Positions 1-6,703 of a DNA stretch of 14,798 bases are shown here, in pieces. The stretch spans positions 1 through 14,798 of the forward strand of contig DAOWDI010000079.1 in assembly GCA_030639105.1 (NCBI GenBank), written 5' to 3'. Below the pieces are notes generated by a model, which made no database searches, had not been told where the DNA came from, and was given only the letters and a program-made list of their open reading frames with translations. This DNA comes from Gammaproteobacteria bacterium (GTDB taxonomy: Bacteria > Pseudomonadota > Gammaproteobacteria > Ga0077536). Both the position numbers and the translations under genes were made by a program. Each line of letters opens with the position of its first letter. The first letter of the stretch is position 1.

Positions 1-231
1 ATCCAGCCAGGTGATCATGTCGTCCCCGGATAGACATTCCCCGGTTTCCTCAAATCGTTGCCATCGTAGGAGATCATCGGCCTTTTCTCGCTCGTAACGT
101 TCTTCCCGTTCCAAATACTCAGCAACAGCCCGTTTCATGAGCCAGTGAGCCGAGCGGTCCTTGAGTTCGCTCAGTCTGTTTAAGCGCGCTCTGGTCTCGT
201 CGTCGAGCTTCATTCCAACAGTGGTAGTCAT
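1..231 (-). CDS. Ribbon-helix-helix (CopG-like) antitoxin, 3' end beyond window
   Basis: Reading the minus strand from the ATG at 231-229 gives 77 codons with no stop before the window edge, so the gene is incomplete here. The first 50 residues have the ribbon-helix-helix layout: a short beta strand (MTTTVGMKL), then DDETRARLNRLSELKDRSAHWLMKRA as the two helices. A charged, Glu/Arg-rich tail follows, ending in a DDMITWLD stretch of the kind seen in antitoxins paired with RelE/ParE toxins. Such antitoxins are usually about 85-95 aa, so probably only 10-20 residues are missing. The RHH part would bind operator DNA as a dimer and the tail would block the toxin. The toxin gene, if present, lies to the left outside the window. 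A palindromic site sits just upstream of the start. The fold is fairly sure; toxin-antitoxin membership is inferred. Confidence 0.72.
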   Translation of the reverse strand, partial: MTTTVGMKLDDETRARLNRLSELKDRSAHWLMKRAVAEYLEREERYEREKADDLLRWQRFEETGECLSGDDMITWLD

Positions 232-248
232 GGCGATCGATAAATAGG

Positions 249-268
249 GTTGCAATAGTTGCAACTAT
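249..268 (-). promoter_or_regulatory. Palindromic operator-like site upstream of the antitoxin
   Basis: Two overlapping perfect palindromes lie 18-37 bp upstream of the antitoxin start. One is GTTGCAA-TAG-TTGCAAC (249-265); the other is the 14-mer ATAGTTGCAACTAT (255-268). RHH antitoxins commonly repress their own operon by binding such sites. The site lies between the start codon and a -10-like TATAAT read on the minus strand (273-278), where a bound repressor would block initiation. No convincing -35 box was seen. Binding is inferred. Confidence 0.5.
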
Positions 269-272
269 AGGC

Positions 273-278
273 ATTATA
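273..278 (-). promoter_or_regulatory. Candidate -10 box for the antitoxin gene
   Basis: The minus strand reads TATAAT here, a perfect sigma-70 -10 match, about 42 bp upstream of the antitoxin ATG and directly next to the palindromes at 249-268. No good TTGACA-like element stands 16-18 bp further upstream, so the call rests on the -10 match and its position. Confidence 0.3.
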
Positions 279-360
279 TTGAAGGAATCAAGTCTAGCCC
301 GTATTTCTCATCAGCCAGGGCCGTGAGCCCGAAGTACGCTGTAGCTACGAAAATCATTAG

Positions 361-704
361 GGTGTAACGCTCATACTGAGCGGATTATGCTGAGCGACCC
401 GCGCTGGATCGACGTGCGTGACGATCTGGCCTGTGGGCGTAATGTCGAGATCGATATCAACGCACTCTTCATCGGGCGGGTCAGCCTCGGCGCGAATTGG
501 CGAGGGTGCACGGATAGGTCCATTCGCGCGAGTGCGGCCTGGGACAGTGCTGGACAAGGGTGTGCGTCTCGGTAATTTTGTCGAGATCAGAAAGTCCCGG
601 ATCGGTGATGGCAGCAAGGTTCCGCCCCTGAGCTATATTGGCAACAGCGAGATTGACGGCAACGTGAATGTGGGTACGGGTACGATCACCTGCAACTACG
701 AATA
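361..704 (+). pseudogene. glmU: glmU remnant (acetyltransferase beta-helix part)
   Basis: This is a decayed fragment of bifunctional GlmU, the enzyme that makes UDP-N-acetylglucosamine. Three pieces align to consecutive parts of the C-terminal left-handed beta-helix. GVTL is at 361-372. [17 protein letters not shown] through GRVSLG is at 390-491 in another frame. [19 protein letters not shown] through TITCNYE is at 490-702, back in the first frame and ending in TAA. The first frameshift is explained by 17 extra bases (373-389) containing an imperfect duplication of ATACTGAGCG/ATGCTGAGCG. At the second junction, roughly 30 residues (one or two helix coils) normally found between VSLG and IGPFAR are missing. 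The catalytic-His motif NHLSYIGD reads PPLSYIGN, so the active-site His is gone. The uridyltransferase half and the last coils are absent. A functional glmU must lie elsewhere, since the gene is normally essential. Confidence 0.8.
368..382. repeat. Short perfect inverted repeat in the glmU remnant
   Basis: CGCTCA-TAC-TGAGCG is a perfect 6-bp-arm inverted repeat with a 3-base loop. It falls at the left boundary of the 17-base insertion that breaks the glmU frame. A hairpin here could have promoted the replication slippage that duplicated the neighbouring CTGAGCG. No function is claimed. Confidence 0.4.
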
Positions 705-921
705 ACGGTTGGGCCGGGATCGTAGTTCTCTGGGCGCATCCGGGATGGCGAGTCGATCAGCCAGATCGAGATCTGGCATCAAAGCAATAGACCTGGCTAA
801 GAGCATTAAAAAGGGCGCGGGTGATTGCGATATCGTGGTTCAATTTGGTGAAGTGACAATTCCGATCGGGTGATCATGGTCCCCGGGATCCTGAACAAAC
901 GGGGCCTGCGCCAGCGGCGCC
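705..921. other. Spacer between the glmU remnant and the chaperone operon
   Basis: No convincing gene is seen. A short plus-strand reading frame (745-873) ends in a protein-like stretch (KAIDLAKSIKKGAGDCDIV, then VQFGEVTIPIG, then TGA). It has no credible ribosome site and matches no family I recognise. It may be the tail of another decayed gene, in keeping with the adjacent glmU remnant. Confidence 0.3.
896..920 (-). terminator. Weak candidate terminator of the chaperone operon
   Basis: Just past the TAA of the last operon gene, the minus strand can form a GC-rich hairpin with arms GCGCC and GGCGC and an AGC-type loop (908-920). It is followed, after a GC stretch, by a short T-rich run (GTTTGTTC). 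The T tract is poor and not adjacent to the stem, so this is a weak call based on place and shape. Confidence 0.3.
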
Positions 922-1176
922 TTAGATTCCATCCCCTTGGCGCTCACCGGAAAATCGGAGCAGCAGATCGATGTAGGGGTCATGATGCAGGGAACGGGCG
1001 CGGCGCAATGAGTGGACGGCGGTAATCGTATCCCCCGCGCCCAAGTGTATCAGGGCATGGCGGATCAGTGTATCGGCTGCGGCTTCGGCGGCCAATAGCA
1101 GTGTAAAGTCCATGGTGCAGCGGCGGCACTGCTCGCCTTTATCATTGACGGCATGGCAGTTGGGGCAGCGCTCCAT
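922..1176 (-). CDS. Small CxxC/CxxC zinc-ribbon-like protein of the chaperone operon
   Basis: This 84-aa protein starts with two cysteine pairs, C4-P-N-C7 and C17-R-R-C20. The spacing is typical of a zinc knuckle, which suggests one structural Zn2+. Residues 25-84 are predicted mostly helical and rich in Ala, Leu, His and Arg. Its ATG shares one base with the TGA of the Hsp70 gene (TGATG), a standard translational-coupling arrangement, and no separate Shine-Dalgarno sequence is visible. It is the last gene of a five-gene operon. The zinc-binding DnaJ domain also uses CxxC pairs, so one possibility is that this protein restores in trans what the zinc-less J-like partner lacks. That is inference; I do not recognise a named family. 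Confidence 0.75.
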   Translation of the reverse strand: MERCPNCHAVNDKGEQCRRCTMDFTLLLAAEAAADTLIRHALIHLGAGDTITAVHSLRRARSLHHDPYIDLLLRFSGERQGDGI

Positions 1177-2909
1177 CAGGAATCGAGGTAGAAGATCAGG
1201 TCGGAGAGTTTGCCGCTGGCGTGTTGCTGGGCATTGATATCGCCAGCCGACAGGGCATCCCGCAGTTGCTCGGTGAGATCGACGAGGTCTTCCTTATCCT
1301 CGGCGGGGGCGGTATCCAGCAGCCGCTCAGCTTTCTCGATCAAGGCCAAGTTCTGCACATTCTTGCGTTGCATATCCGAGTCTGCATCTTCCTCATCCGA
1401 TGGCAGCAACGCCCCGATGCGTTCGCGTGCAGCAGCCATCTCTTCCTGTTCAAAACGCGTGGTGGCGTTCTCGATACGGATATGCTTCTCCAGACCGGTG
1501 CGCTTCTCACGCGAGTTCACCTGGAGGATCCCGTTGAGATCCAGAGCAAAGGTGGTGACGATGACATTGCCGGCCGGGACCTCGCTCAGTCCTTCGATAC
1601 GGAAAGAGCCGATCTCGGTATTGTTGAGGGCATCGGGGTCTTCGCCCTGATAGACTTGGACCTCAATTGTCTCCTGGTCATCATAAACGGTAGTAAAGGC
1701 TTCGCTCTTGGTAACGGGAATTGCCGTATTCTTACGGATCAGCGGCACGAAGGTATAAGGGTAGGTTTCGCCATTGAGATCGCTAATCGCGCTGGTGCCG
1801 AACGTGTAAGGCGTAACGTCCACCAGTACGCTGGCGACCTGCTGGCCGGCGATGACCGACGCCTGAATTGCCGATCCCGCGACGACGCAGAGATCCGGGT
1901 CCACTTCGGTGCGAGGCTGCATACCCAGGTCCGCCTCCAGGCGGTGCTGAATGAGGGGTGTACGGGTGGCGCCGCCGACGAGCAGGATCTCGTCTAAGTC
2001 GCTAACCGTAAGGCCGGCGCCCCGCAGGGCGGTGTGCACGGCTTCCAGTGTTTCGTCGACAAAGGGATCGATCATGGCCTCATATTCCTGACGATCCAGC
2101 TCCAGGCTCAGATGTGCCGGCTTGCCGTCACGCTCTAAGAGGTATTCCTCCTCAATCCGCGCATAAGGCGCATCGCTCAAGGCGATCTTGGATGCCTCCG
2201 CGGCGCGTTCGAGACGGGCCATGGCGGCGGGTACTGACGACGGATCCAAGCCATGCACGTCTTGCAGGTGATTGATCAGGTGTTCGACGATCCGGGCATC
2301 GAAATCATCGCCGCCCAGATGATTGTTGCCGTGGCTGCTCAGGACCTCGGTGACATCGTGCTCCATGCGCACCACCGAAACATCGAATGTGCCGCCGCCG
2401 AGATCGTATACCAAAATGTTGCGCTGGCCGGTGTGGTCCGCCTCATAGGCAAGTGCCGCCGCTGTAGGTTCGTTGATGATACGGACCACCTCCAGATCCG
2501 CCAGCTTACCGGCATCCCGCGTGGCCTGGCGCTGGGCATCCGAAAAATAGGCGGGCACCGTTATCACCGCTTTGGCTATCTCCTCATTGAGTTCGCGTTG
2601 TGCCGCCGTCTTCAAATGCCGCAGGATAATTGCTGAAATCTCCTGCGGCGTATAGTCTTGCTCGCCCATCTTCACCTTCACATCCTCGCCCATGCGGCGC
2701 TTGATGGAACGTATGGTGCGCTCGGGATGCAGTACATACTGGTTGCGGGCGGATTGTCCCACCAGCAGGGCGCCATCGTTGGCCAGACCCACCATCGAAG
2801 GTAGCAGCTGGGAGCCGTCCACCTCGATGATGCAGGGCCGCCCGTCACGGATATACGCCACTTCGGAATTGGTTGTGCCCAGATCGATGCCGATAATAAT
2901 GTCGCTCAC
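1176..2909 (-). CDS. Hsp70 (DnaK-like) chaperone, short lid, specialised paralogue
   Basis: A cytoplasmic ATP-driven chaperone of 577 aa, against about 640 for DnaK. Residues 1-370 are the actin-like ATPase: phosphate-1 loop IGIDLGTTNS (7-15), catalytic K70 in SIKRRMG, INEPTAAALAYE (145-156), phosphate-2 loop DLGGGTFDVS (169-178) and the LLVGGATRTP adenosine-binding stretch. A linker-like VLVDVTPYTFG leads into the beta-sandwich substrate domain. The helical lid is short (about 100 residues) and ends LIFYLDS, without the usual disordered acidic tail. The approximately 23-residue insert after K70 that marks proteobacterial DnaK and HscA is missing, so this part reads like Gram-positive DnaK (KVKMGEQDYTPQEISAIIL). 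It is therefore neither the housekeeping dnaK nor hscA. The start is GTG at 2909-2907, overlapping the GrpE-like stop by four bases (GTGA). Family assignment is firm; the substrate is unknown. Confidence 0.95.
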   Translation of the reverse strand: MSDIIIGIDLGTTNSEVAYIRDGRPCIIEVDGSQLLPSMVGLANDGALLVGQSARNQYVLHPERTIRSIKRRMGEDVKVKMGEQDYTPQEISAIILRHLKTAAQRELNEEIAKAVITVPAYFSDAQRQATRDAGKLADLEVVRIINEPTAAALAYEADHTGQRNILVYDLGGGTFDVSVVRMEHDVTEVLSSHGNNHLGGDDFDARIVEHLINHLQDVHGLDPSSVPAAMARLERAAEASKIALSDAPYARIEEEYLLERDGKPAHLSLELDRQEYEAMIDPFVDETLEAVHTALRGAGLTVSDLDEILLVGGATRTPLIQHRLEADLGMQPRTEVDPDLCVVAGSAIQASVIAGQQVASVLVDVTPYTFGTSAISDLNGETYPYTFVPLIRKNTAIPVTKSEAFTTVYDDQETIEVQVYQGEDPDALNNTEIGSFRIEGLSEVPAGNVIVTTFALDLNGILQVNSREKRTGLEKHIRIENATTRFEQEEMAAARERIGALLPSDEEDADSDMQRKNVQNLALIEKAERLLDTAPAEDKEDLVDLTEQLRDALSAGDINAQQHASGKLSDLIFYLDS

Positions 2910-3559
2910 GGGTTGTCATCCCTTTTGTTGACGATAACTTCGGCCGGACGGAGTAGCTGCTCGTGCCGCACGAAGCCGGTCCTGATTTCGCCGACGACCC
3001 ATCCATCCTCATGTTCGGGTTGATGGGCCGTTTGGGCCGCGTGCATGGTATGCGGGTCGAAGCGGCGATCTACGGCTGCGAGCGGAAGGACGCCACGGCG
3101 CGCCAGCATCTCGTCGAGCCGGCGCAGGTTCATGGCCTGGCCCTCGTTGACGCTATCGAGAAATTCCGTGACATTCCCCCTGCGCGCCAGCCAACCGGGG
3201 CGGTAACGGCGCATCGCGATCCGGCCGGCCTCGATACGGTCGCGCAGGTCCAGTAGTTCCATGAGCAGATCCCGCTCAGCTTCCTGCCGTACTTGCGTCT
3301 CCTGCTCTCTTTGGTGTGTGAGTTCGCCGTCAAGACGGGTATTGGACTGCTGCAGCGTATCGAACACGCCGCGGAACTCGTCTAAGACCGACTTGACTTG
3401 ACGCGATTCGATTTTTGCCTCGTTCTTAAGGGCGGCCAGCTCCGCCAGCAGACTGAAGAGGTCGGGTGTCGTGGCCTGTTGGGGTGGCAATGCCGGGTCG
3501 GCCCTATCCAGATAATCGCGGAAACGATCAAGCAATTGTTCTTTGATCGCGGAGTCCAT
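2906..3559 (-). CDS. GrpE-like nucleotide exchange factor
   Basis: A 217-aa protein with the GrpE layout. There is a long N-terminal helical, coiled-coil-prone part (about residues 20-120, with many Leu/Glu/Gln and AALKNEAKIESRQVKSVLDE). Then comes a four-helix region (LLMELLDLRDRIEAGR onward). The C-terminal beta domain carries the GrpE signature, GEIRTGFVRHEQLLRPAEVI followed by VNK. GrpE opens the Hsp70 ATPase to release ADP and peptide. The overall sequence is divergent, fitting a dedicated partner of the adjacent Hsp70. I chose ATG 3559-3557 (MDSAIKEQLL) because it lies one base past the stop of the J-like gene. The reading frame stays open further upstream, but that extension is the out-of-frame complement of the J-like gene and is low-complexity. 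Confidence 0.88.
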   Translation of the reverse strand: MDSAIKEQLLDRFRDYLDRADPALPPQQATTPDLFSLLAELAALKNEAKIESRQVKSVLDEFRGVFDTLQQSNTRLDGELTHQREQETQVRQEAERDLLMELLDLRDRIEAGRIAMRRYRPGWLARRGNVTEFLDSVNEGQAMNLRRLDEMLARRGVLPLAAVDRRFDPHTMHAAQTAHQPEHEDGWVVGEIRTGFVRHEQLLRPAEVIVNKRDDNP

Positions 3560-3560
3560 T

Positions 3561-3857
3561 TCAGGATTCACCCCGCAATAGTGCGGCAAAAAGCATCTGC
3601 CCGGGGCGATCGGCAGGTTGTTGCAAGGGCGCTGCCCGTTCCAGCAGTTCACCAACCGTAGGCGCGCTGGTGTCGAAAAGATCAAACCTAAGCCGGTCCT
3701 TGCGGGTACGGATGAGTTCGTAGGCTGCGCGTATTGTCTGGAACCGCCGCAGATCCCGTTCCGGTGGGCAGGCCTTGATGGCCGCGAGATAAGCAGCACG
3801 GATGGCATCATCGTCGGCCTCACGGGTGATCCCCAGCGCCAGGTAGGGGTCACTCAT
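3561..3857 (-). CDS. J-domain-like protein lacking the HPD motif
   Basis: A 98-aa protein whose first 65 residues follow the J-domain pattern. YLALGI (5-10) and an acidic turn come first, then helix II (DDAIRAAYLAAIKA, 16-29), a loop, helix III (RRFQTIRAAYELIRTRKDRLRFD) and a short C-terminal tail of about 35 residues. At the place of the invariant His-Pro-Asp between helices II and III it has C30-P31-P32-E33. HPD is what J-proteins use to trigger Hsp70 ATP hydrolysis, so this protein either works differently or serves as a docking or regulatory subunit. It has no zinc domain or client-binding domain. Its ATG overlaps the TPR gene stop by four bases (ATGA), and its own TGA ends one base before the GrpE-like start, so it belongs to the same transcript. 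The J-like fold is likely from pattern and context. Confidence 0.82.
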   Translation of the reverse strand: MSDPYLALGITREADDDAIRAAYLAAIKACPPERDLRRFQTIRAAYELIRTRKDRLRFDLFDTSAPTVGELLERAAPLQQPADRPGQMLFAALLRGES

Positions 3858-6286
3858 TCAAACAACCCCAATTGCTTATCCTGGTTTGATTCATGGTGCT
3901 TCTTGCGACGCGGTTTCCTGGTCTTGTCCGCCCGGCGCGGAGACACATCGAGGTCGTCATCGTTCAGGATTTCTTCCGGCACGCCGCCGCCGATGATGGC
4001 CTCAAAGGCTTCCATGATACCCTCAATACCGACCTCGTCGATCAGCTCGCGCAGTTCCTCTGGCGGTTCCTCCAGCAAGTGCCGGGGGGGTGGGGAAATC
4101 GTAAAATCTTGCAACAGTTCGCTGATGCGGTGGGCGGTGCGCGTATCGCCTTCCTCACGCGCGCGTTCCCAGGCAATTTCTAGACGCTTAAGCTCGGCCT
4201 CGGTGACAGGCTGATGTGTATTCAACCTTGCCTCAATAGCATGCAACTCGAAGATTGGCTGGCTAGGCCAACGCTTCAATGCGATGCGAGCATGGGCTAG
4301 GCGTGCTTTTTCCAGACCACATCGCTGCAGTGTCTCGCAGGCCATTTCGCTTTCCTTCAGCGTCAGCTCTAGTCCCGCGGCGCGTTGCAGAGCGGGTAGG
4401 AAATAAGCCACGACCTCCCGCGGGAGGCTAGCATGGGTGTCCATGGCTTCTCGCAGCGCACGCAGAAAACAAAGGAGATCCGCTTTGTCTGGCTGGGCTA
4501 TCTTCGTGATCCCCAGCTTTTTCATCAACTTGCCCACCGGCCGGTCTAGACGTGCGAGTTCTAACGCCAGCACCAGCTGTCCGTTCAGGCCGCCACCCAG
4601 TTGTTGCACCACGCCGTGCAAGGTGGCCGTGCCGGCCATGGCGTCGTTGTCGAAAAGCAGGATCCCGTGCAGGCATTCGAGCTTTGCCGTGGCCTTCTCT
4701 CCACGGGCCCATTGGGCGGCGGCTTCAAGCTCGCGTTCCACCAGATCGGGGCGCGCCTTGCGCAGCTGTTTGCGCGCATGGGACAGGTGGGCCTCCAGCA
4801 GGCTGCCGATGGCTTGTTTGTTGATCGGATCCAGCGCCAGGATGCGGTGGGCATAACTGGCTGCCTTCTTGTAGGCGCCGCCGGCCACGGCCGTTGCCAA
4901 CGCCTCGCCGAGCACGTTCACGTCATCCGGCCAGCGTGTCAACGCCTGCTCCAGCACGCGGCGGGCCTGTTTTAGATCCGACTTGGTACGATAATGGGCG
5001 ATCAGATGTATGTTTGCGGACGTATCGTCCGGATCGAAGTGCAGGCTCTCTTCGAACTGGTCTAAAACCCGTTGAGACAGCGACTCGTCATCCCACGGGT
5101 CGTCTGGATAATTCAGCAGATGCCATTTGGTTTCCAGGCGGCGCTGTATCAAGGCGATGCGCAGGGCATCATCGCTACCGGGAGAGGGGTCGTGCGGGTG
5201 GCGCAGATGCTGGATAACACCCTCCCAAGCACTGACTATTGCCCACGGATCGTTCGTATCTTCTTCATGCCACGCACCGATAAGATCCTGATGAAAAGGG
5301 GTAAACCCTGTGTTGGTCGCTATGGGCGAACGACTGAGGCTCTCGGGATAACGATCGAGGAGCAGGCGTATGCCGTGGTGTTGCACCCATTCCTCGCCCA
5401 GGCTATTGCGGTGGCGGTGCATGGTCTTCGCCAGGCCGTTCGCCGCGGGATGCTCACCCAGGCGTTTCAACTCCGAATACAGCGCTAGCCTGGTCTCGGT
5501 CCAGCCGCGCAAGGTGGCGGCAAAACGATAAGTCGCCTCACCGGCGTGGGCCAGGGCATCGGTGAATTCCGCATCCGGTAGTAGCGCCAGCCCGGCCGCT
5601 CTCGCCAGGGGCGAGAAGGCCGACCCGGCGGGAACACGTTGTAGCAACGCACCGGCGCCAGCCGTATCGGCCGGCCATTTCATCAAAGCCTTCAGCACCA
5701 GCACCCAGTCCCGGTAGGGGGAACGAAACGGAATTTTCGCCAAGGCGCCGCCGGCCGCCAGGTCATCGCCGTCGCACCAGAAACTCAATGCACCGCGTGC
5801 GTGAACACCATGAACGATGATGGGATCATCGTCCGGCAGTTCTTCTTCAATGCTGGATCCCCCGGCGATATATAGCGCGGCGAGCATGCAGCGCAACTCG
5901 GATAAGACCTCATTATCCGCCGTCTTTTCCACCCGGCGGTAGCCACGGATTGCTTCACCGGGACGCCCGGTCTGTACCAGAACCCGGAAATGTTCCGGAT
6001 CCGGCATTGCGCAGGGGCAAAAACGCGAACGGTTGTCCCAGATGGCCAGCGCTTCTTTAAGCATGCCCTTGGCGGCGAGTTCTCGCGCCCGTCCCCGGTA
6101 AGCCGCCGCCAATCCCGCTCTCGGTTCATCAGCGTCTTCGACCTTCAACAGCGCCTTGAAGTGGATCACGGCGTCGCGGTAGTTTCCGGCCTCAAGCGCC
6201 TGGTGCGCAAGGGCGGCGCATGCTACGGGAGAAGAGGGGTCTTCAGGCTTCTTACGCTGGCGGCGTCTCTTTCTCTTTGACGTCAT
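3854..6286 (-). CDS. Large TPR protein heading the alternative Hsp70 operon
   Basis: An 810-aa, probably cytoplasmic protein without a signal peptide or membrane segment. The N-terminus is strongly basic (KRKRRRQRKK, residues 4-13). The body is helical with many TPR-like pairs, for example ALAHQALEAGNYRDAVIHFK near residue 26 and DTSANIHLIAHYRTKSDLK plus QARRVLEQALTRWPDD near 430-470. Near the C-terminus come a Pro/Glu-rich stretch (EEPPEELRELIDEVGIEGIM), a Gly-rich turn, a basic segment (RKPRRKKHH) and the final residues QLGLFE. TPR arrays present a groove for peptide ends or partner proteins, so this gene may supply substrate or location to the Hsp70, GrpE and J-like proteins encoded behind it. 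The start at 6286-6284 is the first ATG of the frame; no clear Shine-Dalgarno sequence precedes it. No named family is recognised. Confidence 0.9.
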   Translation of the reverse strand: MTSKRKRRRQRKKPEDPSSPVACAALAHQALEAGNYRDAVIHFKALLKVEDADEPRAGLAAAYRGRARELAAKGMLKEALAIWDNRSRFCPCAMPDPEHFRVLVQTGRPGEAIRGYRRVEKTADNEVLSELRCMLAALYIAGGSSIEEELPDDDPIIVHGVHARGALSFWCDGDDLAAGGALAKIPFRSPYRDWVLVLKALMKWPADTAGAGALLQRVPAGSAFSPLARAAGLALLPDAEFTDALAHAGEATYRFAATLRGWTETRLALYSELKRLGEHPAANGLAKTMHRHRNSLGEEWVQHHGIRLLLDRYPESLSRSPIATNTGFTPFHQDLIGAWHEEDTNDPWAIVSAWEGVIQHLRHPHDPSPGSDDALRIALIQRRLETKWHLLNYPDDPWDDESLSQRVLDQFEESLHFDPDDTSANIHLIAHYRTKSDLKQARRVLEQALTRWPDDVNVLGEALATAVAGGAYKKAASYAHRILALDPINKQAIGSLLEAHLSHARKQLRKARPDLVERELEAAAQWARGEKATAKLECLHGILLFDNDAMAGTATLHGVVQQLGGGLNGQLVLALELARLDRPVGKLMKKLGITKIAQPDKADLLCFLRALREAMDTHASLPREVVAYFLPALQRAAGLELTLKESEMACETLQRCGLEKARLAHARIALKRWPSQPIFELHAIEARLNTHQPVTEAELKRLEIAWERAREEGDTRTAHRISELLQDFTISPPPRHLLEEPPEELRELIDEVGIEGIMEAFEAIIGGGVPEEILNDDDLDVSPRRADKTRKPRRKKHHESNQDKQLGLFE

Positions 6287-6320
6287 GGTTATTCATTACA
6301 TCAGGCTGCAAACCAGCGGC

Positions 6321-6347
6321 TCTATACTAACAACAAACGCTGTCCAG
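6321..6347 (-). promoter_or_regulatory. Tentative sigma-70 promoter for the chaperone operon
   Basis: On the minus strand, TATAGA (6326-6321) lies about 35 bp upstream of the TPR gene start. CTGGAC/TGGACA (6347-6341) lies 14-15 bp further upstream. The spacing is short and the match partial. No sigma-32 type CTTGAA/CCCCAT pair was seen, so heat-shock control is not supported by the sequence. Confidence 0.2.
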
Positions 6348-6688
6348 GAGAAAAGCTGGATTTCCCATTGATGCTGGCGTTTGTGCTCGGGAGCGTCTTG
6401 TCCGGCGGACCTAAGGTTATCTTGACGTTCGATATCGGCGCAATTGCTTGGGTACTTCGAATCTACTTTCGCAGATTATATAATATACATTATAAAGATT
6501 ATTTAACTATATGATATTTATATTATTATTATTGATATATAATTCTTTACATGAACCCCATTCAAATACCGCGGACCGCCCGTGCATTATGATGTACACC
6601 CGCGGTTGACCCCTCGCGGAAGGCACCCAAGATCCGGTTCGAAATCGAAGTTCATCCATGGGCACATCGCAACGGCAACGGCATTGAA

Positions 6689-6703
6689 GCCGTATAATAC
6701 GGC
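6689..6703 (+). promoter_or_regulatory. Palindrome enclosing a perfect -10 word upstream of panB
   Basis: GCCGTAT-A-ATACGGC is a perfect 7-bp-arm palindrome about 140 bp before panB. Its centre contains TATAAT (6693-6698). A protein bound to the palindrome would cover the -10. No clear -35 box lies at the right distance, so promoter activity is only suggested. Confidence 0.3.

Noticed and set aside
387..575. Separate 62-aa gene
   Set aside because: It is one frame of the glmU remnant; the homology continues in the other frame.
357..617. 86-aa minus-strand ORF
   Set aside because: It is the complement of the glmU remnant, Pro/Arg-rich and without protein-like character.
1176..2909. Assignment of the Hsp70 as hscA or as the housekeeping dnaK
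   Set aside because: Both carry the insert after the K70 region; neighbours are not isc genes or dnaJ; lid and tail are shortened.
3560..3853. Upstream extension of the GrpE-like reading frame (98 extra codons)
   Set aside because: The extension lies entirely over the J-like gene in another frame, is low-complexity and has no GrpE features; ATG 3559 is positioned right behind the J-like stop.
6371..6514. 47-codon plus-strand frame running into the AT-rich block
   Set aside because: No ribosome site, and codon content changes abruptly midway; not protein-like as a whole.
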